Source of the DNA: Curvibacter sp. CHRR-16
GTDB lineage: Bacteria; Pseudomonadota; Gammaproteobacteria; Burkholderiales; Burkholderiaceae_C
Direction of reading: 5' to 3'
DNA: 64,000 nucleotides
NCBI RefSeq assembly: GCF_018474005.1
Contig: NZ_JAHCSH010000002.1
Span: 638,464 to 702,463, forward strand
Part shown: in pieces, positions 19,352-27,955 of the stretch
How positions within the stretch are numbered: position 1 is the first letter of the stretch
Layout: each line of letters starts with the position of its first letter
The notes under the pieces: generated by a model
The model's database searches: none
What the model was told of the DNA's origin: nothing
The model's input: only the letters and a program-made list of their open reading frames with translations
Made by a program: the position numbers and the translations under genes

Positions 19352-20563
19352 ATGACTGCTCGCCGCCGCTTTTTGCAAGGTGTAGGGGTCGGCGCACTGG
19401 CCAGCTTGGCCGCAGGCGCCGCCTTCTGGAAATTCACCGACCCCACCCGCCAAACGCAACCCTTTTACGGGCTGCACCAGTCGGGCATCACCAACTTGCA
19501 ACCGGCAGCAGGCATGGTGGTGGCGTTTGATGTGCTGGCCAAAGACAAGGCCCAGCTCACCGACCTGTTCAAACTGCTCACCGAGCGCATCGCCTTCCTG
19601 ACCACAGGCGGCAGTGCCCCGTCCGTCGATGCCAAGCTGCCCCCCATGGACAGCGGTATCTTGGGCAACACCGTATACCCCGACAACCTCACCATCACCG
19701 TATCGGTAGGCGCTAGCTTGTTTGACCAGCGCTTTGGCTTGGCCGAACGCCGCCCCAAGCACCTGATACGCATGGAAGGTTTTCCCAACGACCAGCTCAA
19801 CCCCGCTGAATGCCACGGCGACCTGATGCTGCAGTTCTGCGCCAACAGCGCGCAAACCAATTTGCACGCCCTGCGCGACATCATCAAAAACGCGCCCAAA
19901 CTCCTCGCTCCGCGCTGGAAACTGGAAGGCTTTTTGCCCCCGCACCAAGTCCCTAACCCGTTTGGCTTTCACACGCCGCACAACTTTCTGGGCTTCAAAG
20001 ACGGCACCGGCAACCTCGACATCTTTGACGAAGCGCTCATGAACCAACTCGTCTGGGTCAACCCCGAGCACCAAGACGTGGGCTGGGCCACTGGCGGCAG
20101 CTACCAAGCCGTGCGCATCATCCGCAACCTCGTCGAGCGCTGGGACCGCACCCCCCTAGGCGAGCAAGAGAGTCTGATCGGCCGCAAAAAAGACAGCGGC
20201 GCTCTGCTGGGCCACAAGCACGAATTCGAAGAGGCCGACTACGGCCAACACCCCGACACCTCGGCTGTGCCAAGTAACGCCCACATCCGCCTAGCCAACC
20301 CGCGCACCATGGCCACACAAAAACACCGCATCCTGCGCCGTGGCTATAACTACTCGCGCGGCATCACGCCAGCCGGACAACTGGATATGGGCCTGCTCTT
20401 CATCTGCTACCAAGCCAACCTGACCGACGGCTTTATCCACGTGCAAAACCAACTCAATGGCGAAGAGCTGGAGGAATACATCAAACCCACGGGCGGCGGC
20501 TACTACTTTGCCCTGCCCGGCGTGCAGCGTGGCGACTATCTGGGCCACAGCCTCTTGGCCTGA
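19352..20563 (+). CDS. efeB: EfeB, Tat-exported DyP-type haem peroxidase
   Basis: 403 residues. A twin-arginine signal (ARRRFLQGVGVGALASLAAGA) shows export of the folded, cofactor-bound protein. The dye-decolorising peroxidase signature GFKDGTGN is at about 213-220; the proximal haem ligand is probably the His in AHIRLANPRT. In EfeUOB systems this enzyme is proposed to oxidise ferrous iron or release it from haem. 14 bases after efeO. Confidence 0.94.
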   Translation: MTARRRFLQGVGVGALASLAAGAAFWKFTDPTRQTQPFYGLHQSGITNLQPAAGMVVAFDVLAKDKAQLTDLFKLLTERIAFLTTGGSAPSVDAKLPPMDSGILGNTVYPDNLTITVSVGASLFDQRFGLAERRPKHLIRMEGFPNDQLNPAECHGDLMLQFCANSAQTNLHALRDIIKNAPKLLAPRWKLEGFLPPHQVPNPFGFHTPHNFLGFKDGTGNLDIFDEALMNQLVWVNPEHQDVGWATGGSYQAVRIIRNLVERWDRTPLGEQESLIGRKKDSGALLGHKHEFEEADYGQHPDTSAVPSNAHIRLANPRTMATQKHRILRRGYNYSRGITPAGQLDMGLLFICYQANLTDGFIHVQNQLNGEELEEYIKPTGGGYYFALPGVQRGDYLGHSLLA

Positions 20564-20575
20564 GTGGAGAGTCCT

Positions 20576-21103
20576 GTGAGCACCCCTGCACCAGCCCACT
20601 ACGACCTGTTCACGCGCCTGACGCACTGGCTCACGGCCGGGGTCATCATCACCGCCATCACCATTGGCTTGTTCTTCAACGTGATGGGCGAAACCGCCTT
20701 CCAGTTCTTTGGCACGCTCAACAAGTCGCTGGGCACCGCCATCCTGCCGCTCATCGTGCTGCGCTACGTGTGGCGCTGGCTGCGCCCGCAGCCCGCTTAC
20801 CCAGCCAGCATGTCCGCGCTCAACCGCTGGGTGGCGCGCATCCACCACGAACTGTTTTACCTGCTCATCTTCGCTGTGGAGTTGAGTGGCCTGTTCATGA
20901 TCAAGAGCGGCTTCTTCGTCTTTTGGCTCATCTACGTGCCAGCCCCCATCAAAGACTTGGAGTGGAACTACCGCTTTGCCACGGTGCACACCTGGGGCAT
21001 CGCCCTGCTGTGCGCCATGCTCGCCCTGCACCTGGCCGCCGTGGCTTGGCACTGGCGCCAAGGGCGGCGTGAGGTGCTGTATCGCATGCTGCCGCAGCGC
21101 TAG
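20576..21103 (+). CDS. Cytochrome b561 family protein, efe-linked
   Basis: About 175 residues with four membrane helices and histidines placed for two b haems: H in LFTRLTHWLTAG, H in RIHHELFYLL, H in VHTWGIALL and H in LALHLAAVAWHW. This is the bacterial cytb561/CybB-like family, which passes electrons from quinol. The start is taken as GTG 20576 with GGAGAG six bases upstream; a GTG four codons earlier abuts the efeB stop. Position suggests it serves the EfeB peroxidase or ferric reduction; that link is inferred from context only. Confidence 0.85.
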   Translation: MSTPAPAHYDLFTRLTHWLTAGVIITAITIGLFFNVMGETAFQFFGTLNKSLGTAILPLIVLRYVWRWLRPQPAYPASMSALNRWVARIHHELFYLLIFAVELSGLFMIKSGFFVFWLIYVPAPIKDLEWNYRFATVHTWGIALLCAMLALHLAAVAWHWRQGRREVLYRMLPQR

Positions 21104-21118
21104 ATCAACAATGCGGTG

Positions 21119-21649
21119 CTAGCCCAACACCCAATTCTTTAGCGTACGGGCAGGGTATATGTTTGGCTTCAATCGGTAATGCGCTGAACCACAACACATA
21201 TCAAATAACAATTTCACTTCAACCAGTGTTTCCTTGATTACTGACAACGGAACACCGATGTTTTTGTCCAACAAAGAGCAATCGTTGTGGCACAAAACTT
21301 TATGTCGAATAATTAAGGTTTTTTTACAAAGCAATTTTGCCTTTCCCCATTGCTTATTCAAAATTTCCTGATTTTCCGTGGATTCCGGCGCCAATCTCAC
21401 CAAGTGGCGTAAGCTCACATTTTTATTGCCTTGCCTATCCTCATCAGGATCAAATAATTTCGCAATTTCTATAATTATTTTATCGATCAACAATGCCTGA
21501 TGCTGAGCAAAGAAGGCACCAGCATTATTATTCAACTGATCCACCAAGACTGAATTGGCATAAATCTCTTCTAGGGTATAAACCAGTGTCTCTATTTCAC
21601 ACAAAAAAGTAAAAACACTGGTTCGCATATCTTCGTAATTTACTTTCAT
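21119..21649 (-). CDS. HEPN-domain protein resembling the AbiU2 family
   Basis: 176 residues, all-helical. The stretch ALLIDKIIIEIAKLFDP followed by a Rx5H motif (R115 to H121, RHKVLCHND) fits the HEPN superfamily, whose Rx4-6H motif is the RNase active site of many toxins and abortive-infection proteins. The AbiU2-type HEPN family is the closest I recognise. The gene overlaps or abuts the DUF2971 gene: GTG 21655 would share four bases with its stop; ATG 21649 has GGGG eight bases upstream and is preferred. Base composition is visibly AT-richer than the flanking efe and proC genes, suggesting transfer. Toxin function is unproven. Confidence 0.7.
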   Translation of the reverse strand: MKVNYEDMRTSVFTFLCEIETLVYTLEEIYANSVLVDQLNNNAGAFFAQHQALLIDKIIIEIAKLFDPDEDRQGNKNVSLRHLVRLAPESTENQEILNKQWGKAKLLCKKTLIIRHKVLCHNDCSLLDKNIGVPLSVIKETLVEVKLLFDMCCGSAHYRLKPNIYPARTLKNWVLG

Positions 21650-21651
21650 TC

Positions 21652-22389
21652 TCACAACCCCATTGGCATATCTGGATCAAGCGACCAACTGCGGGAAGAT
21701 ACCCGACACCTTTTAAGCCGCGCATCTGGCGCTAACTTAATGAGCTCTTTCTCAATCTCTGGACAAGTCCTGCAGCCCAAATAGATTTCCGGAACTGATA
21801 AATCGGGCACACGCACGATGCATTCATCGTCATTCCTATACTGCGGGCAGTAGTTTGTAAGCCGTTTTCGATGCTTGATAACGCGCACTTCCTCCTCATA
21901 AGACCAGTCGGATGATTTGTACAAAAAAAGACGCTGCAAGCGTTCTTGCTCTTCATACGCAAAAAACTCCGGACACTGAAAATCTTCTAGTTCCGTCCCA
22001 GGCATCTCATACGCATAAAAAGGCTTTGTCTTGGTATAGACGATACTGCCATGCTGTATCGGCAGAACACATTCTTCGGAACTTGAAAAGAAGGGAGTAT
22101 TGACCTTTAGCCCCAGGACAACCCCCTTATGCTGCTCAGCATAATGCGCCCACATCACGGGGTTTAAAGGACTTCGGGTAAGACAAAAAACAAATGCTTC
22201 CCACTTATACCAGTCGAGCAGCACATTTTCCCTTGACGAGATGTATCGCTCGTTGTCATCCGGATCATATGTTAGAGCCGCCTTCCCCTCGAAAGGGTCA
22301 TTAAAAGCATCGATACGCGCCATTTGAATGGTCTTATCACGCAGCACTTTCTCTGCGTGCTCTGCCTTCATGTATTTATAAAGAATCAT
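21652..22389 (-). CDS. DUF2971 family protein
   Basis: 245 residues. The N-terminal half has KYMKAEHAEKVLRDKTIQMAR and FNDPFEG, then MWAHYAEQHKGVVLGL, the combination that marks DUF2971. This family has no established biochemical role and is scattered in accessory regions, sometimes near defence genes. AGGGACTGCAGG precedes the ATG at 22389. It is the first gene of a two-gene unit with the HEPN protein and shares that gene's AT-rich composition. A toxin-antitoxin or anti-phage module is possible but is inference. Confidence 0.78.
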   Translation of the reverse strand: MILYKYMKAEHAEKVLRDKTIQMARIDAFNDPFEGKAALTYDPDDNERYISSRENVLLDWYKWEAFVFCLTRSPLNPVMWAHYAEQHKGVVLGLKVNTPFFSSSEECVLPIQHGSIVYTKTKPFYAYEMPGTELEDFQCPEFFAYEEQERLQRLFLYKSSDWSYEEEVRVIKHRKRLTNYCPQYRNDDECIVRVPDLSVPEIYLGCRTCPEIEKELIKLAPDARLKRCRVSSRSWSLDPDMPMGL

Positions 22390-22557
22390 CCTGCAGTCCC
22401 TCCACTACATATTGCAGTCACTCAAAACGCCGTCTTCATTCTGTCGATGTCCCAAGCACTGCAAATCATTTCCGAAAATTGAGCTACCCCGGCAAGTGCG
22501 CGGGGATTATGGGCCACTACACTTGCCCCCGTTACAACCCTTTTTTCGAGACAGACC

Positions 22558-23370
22558 ATGGCAACACGCATTGCATTCATCGGCGGGGGCAATATGGCCA
22601 GCGCCATCATTGGGGGGCTGTTGCGCCAGGGCTTTGGCGTGGCAGACATACTGGTGGTGGAACCCTACGAGCCCACGCGCGCCAAGCTGCTGCAAGACTT
22701 TGGCCTGCAAGCCCTGCCCGAGTGCGGCCCCACGCTGCAGGGGGCCGGCATGGTGGTGTGGGCGGTCAAGCCGCAAACCTTTAAGGACGCGGCCGCCGCT
22801 GCCGCGCCCTACACCGCAGCAGCCCTGCACCTGAGCGTGGCCGCAGGTATACCGAGCAGCAGCATCGCCCGCTGGGTGGGCACCGAGCGCGTGGTGCGCA
22901 CCATGCCCAACACGCCAGCGCTCATAGGCAAAGGCATCACCGGCGTGTACGCCCGCCCTGCCGTGACCGAGGCCGACCGCACTTTGGCCGAGCAGGTGGT
23001 ACGCACCACGGGCGACTGCGTGTGGCTGGACAACGAAGGCCAGCTGGACACCGTGACCGCGCTGTCTGGCTCTGGCCCGGCCTATTTCTTTTACTTCATG
23101 GAAGCCATGACGCAAGCGGGCACCGAACTGGGCCTGTCAGCCGAGCAAGCCTACCGCTTGGCCGTGGCCACCTGCGTGGGCGCGGGCGAGCTGGCCAAGG
23201 CTTCGCCCGAGCCCGCCAGCGTGTTGCGCGAGCGCGTCACGTCCAAAGGCGGCACCACGTATGCTGCGCTGACCAGCATGCAAACCAGTGGTGTGGCCGA
23301 TAGTTTTGTCCGCGCCATGCACGCCGCGCACCAGCGTGCTGGGGAACTTGGGCGCGAATTCGGGGTCTAG
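22558..23370 (+). CDS. proC: Pyrroline-5-carboxylate reductase
   Basis: 270 residues; last step of proline synthesis, reducing pyrroline-5-carboxylate with NAD(P)H. The Rossmann motif IGGGNMASAIIGGLL is at the N-terminus. The dimerisation domain has ALSGSGPAYFFYFMEAM and the C-terminal signature SKGGTTYAAL. The length matches the family. The 168 bases upstream, back to the DUF2971 gene, hold no ORF I can support. Confidence 0.96.
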   Translation: MATRIAFIGGGNMASAIIGGLLRQGFGVADILVVEPYEPTRAKLLQDFGLQALPECGPTLQGAGMVVWAVKPQTFKDAAAAAAPYTAAALHLSVAAGIPSSSIARWVGTERVVRTMPNTPALIGKGITGVYARPAVTEADRTLAEQVVRTTGDCVWLDNEGQLDTVTALSGSGPAYFFYFMEAMTQAGTELGLSAEQAYRLAVATCVGAGELAKASPEPASVLRERVTSKGGTTYAALTSMQTSGVADSFVRAMHAAHQRAGELGREFGV

Positions 23371-23463
23371 ACCGACACGCCAAGCGCTGCCGTCCGAAAA
23401 CTGGGCACTGAGCTTGGCACTGGACTTGGTTGGTTCGCGGCCCTGCCTGCAAAGGAGACTCCT

Positions 23464-25065
23464 ATGCACCGTCGGCAATGGTTGATGCGCAGCGCTTCTG
23501 TGCCGCTGCTCTCGGGTTTATCGGGCATGACTGGCTTGGCAGGCCTCTCGGCTCTGTCGGGCTGTGCCACCCCCAGCCAGTATGCAGGCCCGGCTGATGG
23601 CAACGGCGCGCTATCCACCTTGCAAACACCGGAGCAGCGCTACCGCTGGCTCAACCGCGTGAGCTGGGGTGCCACCAGCAGCAGCGAGCGCGAGCTAGAG
23701 CGCGCAGGCCCTGGCGCGTGGCTACGCCAGCAACTGCAGGCCGACCCCAAAGCACCCATGCCTTATGGCGTGCAAGCCAGCATAGACGCCATGACCATCA
23801 GCCAACTGGCGCTAGACCCCCTGGCCCTGCGCATGGAAGCGCAGCGCAAAGCCGCCGACGATCTGCGCGACGACGAGGCCAAGAAAACCGCCCAGCGCGC
23901 CTACCAAGACGAGCTGACGCGCCTCTCCCGCGAATCAGCCCAGCGCCACCTGCTGCGCGCGCTGTACAGCCCACACCAAGTGCTGGAGCAAATGGCGTGG
24001 TTCTGGTTCAACCACTTCAGCGTGCACCTGTACAAGCACAACGTGCGCGCCCTCATCCCCGACTACGAGGCCACGCTGCGCCAGCACGCGCTGGGCCGCT
24101 TCAGTGACTTGCTTACCGCGGCCAGCCTGCACCCGGCCATGCTGCGCTACTTGGACAACGAGCAAAACGCGGTGGGCAAGATCAACGAAAACCAAGCCCG
24201 CGAGATGCTGGAACTGCACGCGCTGGGCGTGGACGCGGGCTACACCCAGCAAGACGTGCAAGAGCTGGCCCGTGTGCTGACGGGCGTGGGCGTGACCTTC
24301 CGGGGCGAAGACGCCAAAGTGCGCCCCGAGCTGCAGCGCTACTACGTGCGCCAGGGCTTGTTCGAGTTCCACCCCGGCCGGCACGACTTCCAACCCAAGA
24401 CGCTGCTGGGCCAGCGCATCGAAGGCGGTGGACTGGGCGAGGTCACTAGTGCTATCAAATTGATAGCTGGCCAAGCAAGCGCAGCAAGCTTTGTGAGCCA
24501 AAAGCTTGCCAAATTCTGGCTGGCCGATGAACCACCAGCCAGCTTGGTGCAGCGCATGGTGGCCATGTGGAAGCAGACCGATGGCGACATTGCCCGCGTG
24601 CTGCACACCCTCTTTACCGCGCCCGAGTTTGTGCAGGCCCCGGGCACCAAATTCAAAGACCCGGTGCGCTACGTCGTCAGCGCCGTGCGGCTGGCGTACG
24701 ACGACAAGCCCGTGCTCAATGTCAACCCCATGATCAACTGGATCAACCGCATGGGCGAGCCGCTGTACGGGCGCGTCACGCCCGATGGCTACCCGCTGGT
24801 GGCGTCCGGCTGGGACAGTGCAGGCCAACTGGCCACGCGCTTTGAGATCGCCAAAGCCATCGGCTCGGGCAGCGCGGGGCTGTTCAAGACCGATGGGCCG
24901 CAACCCACCGAGCGCGCCGCCTTTCCGCAACTGGCCAACGCGCTGTACTACCGCGTGCTGCAAGGCACGCTCACCACCAGCACCCGCACAGCGCTGGAAC
25001 AGGCCACTTCGCCCCAAGAATGGAACACGCTGCTGCTGGCATCGCCCGAATTCATGGTGCGCTGA
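23464..25065 (+). CDS. DUF1800 family exported protein
   Basis: 533 residues. The N-terminus combines an RR-containing start (HRRQWLMRS) with a lipobox-like LSGC (C34), so it is exported. The DUF1800 family is recognised by RVSWGATSSSERELERAGPGAWLRQQL, then EQMAWFWFNHFSVH, NENQAREMLELHALGVDAGYTQQDV and HDFQPKTLLG. DUF1800 and DUF1501 genes occur as pairs across bacteria with unknown biochemical role. A near-palindrome at 24450-24468 inside the gene matches the dispersed repeat seen at 59.3 and 60.5 kb. A ribosome site AGGAGA precedes the ATG. Confidence 0.87.
   Translation: MHRRQWLMRSASVPLLSGLSGMTGLAGLSALSGCATPSQYAGPADGNGALSTLQTPEQRYRWLNRVSWGATSSSERELERAGPGAWLRQQLQADPKAPMPYGVQASIDAMTISQLALDPLALRMEAQRKAADDLRDDEAKKTAQRAYQDELTRLSRESAQRHLLRALYSPHQVLEQMAWFWFNHFSVHLYKHNVRALIPDYEATLRQHALGRFSDLLTAASLHPAMLRYLDNEQNAVGKINENQAREMLELHALGVDAGYTQQDVQELARVLTGVGVTFRGEDAKVRPELQRYYVRQGLFEFHPGRHDFQPKTLLGQRIEGGGLGEVTSAIKLIAGQASAASFVSQKLAKFWLADEPPASLVQRMVAMWKQTDGDIARVLHTLFTAPEFVQAPGTKFKDPVRYVVSAVRLAYDDKPVLNVNPMINWINRMGEPLYGRVTPDGYPLVASGWDSAGQLATRFEIAKAIGSGSAGLFKTDGPQPTERAAFPQLANALYYRVLQGTLTTSTRTALEQATSPQEWNTLLLASPEFMVR
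24450..24468. repeat. Copy of the first palindrome of the dispersed repeat, inside DUF1800 gene
   Basis: TGCTATCAAATTGATAGCT closely matches the left arm of the intergenic repeats at 59317 and 60481. Here it is translated in frame as part of SAIKLIAG. The right arm (AGCTTATTCCATAAGC) is absent. It could be a remnant or a chance match. Confidence 0.45.
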
Positions 25066-25108
25066 ACAACGGCGCACACAAGGCGCTACGGTTTGAAGGA
25101 GACATGGC

Positions 25109-26368
25109 ATGACACCGTTCACCGACCGACTCACGATATCCCGCCGCATGTGGCTGACTTGGGCTGCGGGCAGCAGCTCTGCATCGACCATGGCAGCGAC
25201 CAACGCCCCACACAGCAACGAGCAGCCGCGCTTGCTGTTCGTGTTTTTGCGCGGCGGCATGGATGCCAACAACCTGCTGGTGCCCACCAGCAGCAGTTTT
25301 TATTACGAGTCGCGCCCGGGCATTGCCATTGCCAAACCGTCCAGCGACCTGGCCAGCGCGCTGCCGCTGACCAGCGACTGGGGCCTGCACCCGGCGCTGC
25401 GCGACACGGTGTACCCGCTGTGGCAGCAGGGTGAGGCGGCGTTCGTGCCCTTTAGCGGCACGCACGATATTTCGCGCAGCCACTTCGAGACGCAAGACAG
25501 CATCGAGCTGGGCCAGTGGGGCGCGCCGCGCACGCAGTTTGGCTCGGGCTTTCTGAATCGGCTGGCCAGCGTGCTGGGGCAAGGCAGCGCGCAGCGTTTG
25601 GCCTCTAACAACGCAGCCCCGATAGCCTCACCGATTGCCTTTACCGACCAGCTGCCCGTGGCCATGCAGGGCGACTTGCGCGTGCCCAACGTGAGCCTGC
25701 GCAACCTGGCCAAACCATCGGTGGATGCGCGGCAAAGCCAACTGATTGCCAGCATGTACCAAGGCACGCCGCTGCAAAACAGCGTGCGCGACGGCTTTGC
25801 CGTGCGCGACCAAGTGCTGCAAGCCCTGCGCGAAGAGATGGACGCCGCCAGCCGGGGGGCCATCTCGGCCAAAGGGTTTGAGCTGGAAGCGCGCCGCATC
25901 GCCCGCCTGCTGCGCGAGGACTACCGCATCGGCTTTGTGGACATTGGCGGTTGGGACACCCACGTGGCCCAAGGCGGTGCCACCGGCTACCTAGCCAGCC
26001 GCTTGGACGAACTGGGCCAAGGCCTGGCCACGCTGGCGCGAGAGCTAGGCCCGGTGTGGCGCAGCACGGTGGTGGTGGTCATGAGCGAGTTTGGCCGCAC
26101 CTTCCGCGAGAACGGCAACCGGGGCACCGACCACGGCCACGGCAGCGTGATGTGGGTGCTGGGCGGTGGCGTGCGCGGCCAGCAGGTGGTTGGGCAGCAG
26201 CAGGCCATCACGGCCAACACCCTGTTCCAAAACCGCGACATGCCCGTGCTCAACGAATACCGCAGCGTGCTGGCTGGCCTGTTCACACGCCAGTGGGGCT
26301 TATCTGCCAGCCAGCTGCAAACCGTGTTCCCCGGCTACGCGGGGGCGGTGGATGTGGGCTTGGTCTAA
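25109..26368 (+). CDS. DUF1501 family Tat-exported protein
   Basis: 419 residues. A twin-arginine-like start (ISRRMWLTWAAG) points to Tat export. The DUF1501 core is clear: LFVFLRGGMDANNLLVP, FSGTHDISRSHFETQDSIELG, WDTHVAQG and VVVMSEFGRTFRENGNRGTDHGHG. The last of these resembles the metal site of alkaline-phosphatase-fold sulfatases. Function is unknown. GGAG precedes the ATG at 25109, 43 bases after the DUF1800 partner, so the two are probably co-transcribed and co-exported. Confidence 0.88.
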   Translation: MTPFTDRLTISRRMWLTWAAGSSSASTMAATNAPHSNEQPRLLFVFLRGGMDANNLLVPTSSSFYYESRPGIAIAKPSSDLASALPLTSDWGLHPALRDTVYPLWQQGEAAFVPFSGTHDISRSHFETQDSIELGQWGAPRTQFGSGFLNRLASVLGQGSAQRLASNNAAPIASPIAFTDQLPVAMQGDLRVPNVSLRNLAKPSVDARQSQLIASMYQGTPLQNSVRDGFAVRDQVLQALREEMDAASRGAISAKGFELEARRIARLLREDYRIGFVDIGGWDTHVAQGGATGYLASRLDELGQGLATLARELGPVWRSTVVVVMSEFGRTFRENGNRGTDHGHGSVMWVLGGGVRGQQVVGQQQAITANTLFQNRDMPVLNEYRSVLAGLFTRQWGLSASQLQTVFPGYAGAVDVGLV

Positions 26369-26375
26369 AGCATCT

Positions 26376-26939
26376 TCATGGCTTGGCTGCTGGGCGGCCA
26401 TAAGTAGCCGTGAAACGGGCTGTGGCCAAGGTATTGGCATTGATCATGTAACCAGCCAGCGCCGCCGTTGCATTGCTTGGTAAATCAATCTTGTCCACCT
26501 TCAGTGCATGCACCTTGAAGATGTAGCGGTGCGGCTTATCCCCCGGTGGAGGACACACACCACCCCAACCGGACACACCATAGTCGTTGCGGACATGGCT
26601 TGCACCTGCTGGCAAATGGGCACCGCCTTCAGCACCTGCATTAGCCTCTAGCGCTGACACATCAGCTGGCACATTTATCACCAGCCAATGCCACCAGCCC
26701 GAACCGGTGGGGGCATCGGGGTCGTACACCGTCACGGCAAAGCTCTTGGTTCCTGCAGGCACATGGCTCCACTGCAATGTGGGCGATTGGTTATCGCCTG
26801 CGCATCCAAAACCGTTGAATTCAAACTTCTTAGCCATCGGACTGGCTGCCTTGATCTCTGGGCTGTGCACTGCAAAGCCTGCGGAATAAGACAGAGCGCT
26901 AGCACCAAGGAGTGCGGCTGCCAAAAGGGTGTGCTTCAT
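26376..26939 (-). CDS. YbhB/YbcL-family PEBP-like periplasmic protein
   Basis: 187 residues with a signal peptide (cleavage near SYSAGFA). The phosphatidylethanolamine-binding-protein fold is shown by VTVYDPDAPTGSGWWHWLVINVP and GWGGVCPPPGDKPHRYIFKVHAL. Bacterial members are sometimes called Raf-kinase-inhibitor-like, but their ligand is not established. It converges on the DUF1501 gene with seven bases between them; no operon partner is apparent. Confidence 0.88.
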   Translation of the reverse strand: MKHTLLAAALLGASALSYSAGFAVHSPEIKAASPMAKKFEFNGFGCAGDNQSPTLQWSHVPAGTKSFAVTVYDPDAPTGSGWWHWLVINVPADVSALEANAGAEGGAHLPAGASHVRNDYGVSGWGGVCPPPGDKPHRYIFKVHALKVDKIDLPSNATAALAGYMINANTLATARFTATYGRPAAKP

Positions 26940-27053
26940 AGGATAGTTCCATTGCGAGTTAAGGTATCTCGATCATGGAACAAGGCTGCTTATTCGATTA
27001 GCCCCAAACCATCAATTGCTGTGCAATACCAAGCAACACCGCCGCCCTCAGCC

Positions 27054-27836
27054 TCAGGGTCTGAGATGGGAAGGCGCGTAACCAAAGCGCTGTCTGAATG
27101 CGGAAGTGAAGCGGCTGTGTGATTCATAGCCGCAGCGCATCGCTATGTCAGACACTTGGAAGTCCGTGCCTTGCAGCAGAGCCATGGCCGTTTCAAGCCG
27201 CACTTCTCGCACACAGCGACTGGCCGAGGTTCCCTCCAGCGCCAATCGGCGTTGCAAGGTGCTAGCGCTCAAATGAAACGCCTGTGCCAAATCATCCACC
27301 GTCCAACTCGCATGGGGCCTCTGTCTGACCACCCGGCATACCCTATCTTCCCAAGTCAACTCCCGTGGTGGCGCAAACACCAGCCCCCGCTCCGCCAGCA
27401 AGAGCAACACCTCCAAAACCCGATGCTCACGCATGGCGTCGGACATATCTGGCTCCAGCAAGGCCGCCATGGCGCGGCTGCACACAGTCAAAAAATCTGC
27501 GTCCGCTTCGCTCGATGCACAAGCCTGCACCGGGGGGGCCGCGGTAAATTGCCCAAAACGGTCGTAAAAGCGCTCTATGGTATGTGGAGCGAAACCAATT
27601 ACCCGTGCTTCGTAATTAGCATCAGCCGCAGGCTCGTTGACGATGTCCCACTGGGTTGCGCGCGCCAAAAGGAGTGCCTGCCCGGCGGTGAACTGCACCT
27701 CCCCCGAAGGGGCTCGCAAGCGTTTTCGACCTGACACCACCCAGCCCACTTGGTCATCACGCACCATGGCCGTGCGAACACTGTGAAGTACGGAGGAGCG
27801 GATGTGCAAAAAGGCGGCACCGACAAACTGGTTCAT
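27054..27836 (-). CDS. AraC-family transcriptional regulator
   Basis: 260 residues. The N-terminal cupin-like sensing half (about 1-150) is divergent. The C-terminal double helix-turn-helix (about 170-258) contains WTVDDLAQAFHLSASTLQRRLALEGTSAS and VSDIAMRCGYESHSRFTSAFRQRFGYAPS, typical of AraC/XylS. The target is unknown; no divergently transcribed enzyme gene sits beside it, so it may be self- or remotely acting. Confidence 0.9.
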   Translation of the reverse strand: MNQFVGAAFLHIRSSVLHSVRTAMVRDDQVGWVVSGRKRLRAPSGEVQFTAGQALLLARATQWDIVNEPAADANYEARVIGFAPHTIERFYDRFGQFTAAPPVQACASSEADADFLTVCSRAMAALLEPDMSDAMREHRVLEVLLLLAERGLVFAPPRELTWEDRVCRVVRQRPHASWTVDDLAQAFHLSASTLQRRLALEGTSASRCVREVRLETAMALLQGTDFQVSDIAMRCGYESHSRFTSAFRQRFGYAPSHLRP

Positions 27837-27955
27837 GGCAACTGTAACCCCATGGGCGAAACGATAGATGCTACAGGGATTGACTCAATTGCTCATGGAA
27901 CGCTGCCAGCTTTCTGAGCCAGCGGAACGCTGTGCATCCCGCATTACCCTTACCT

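Noticed and set aside
22412..22834. A plus-strand frame overlapping the start of proC
   Set aside because: Out of frame with proC, Cys/Pro/Arg-rich and without a ribosome site.
23935..25287. A 450-codon minus-strand frame opposite DUF1800
   Set aside because: Antisense shadow of a gene with clear DUF1800 blocks and export signal.
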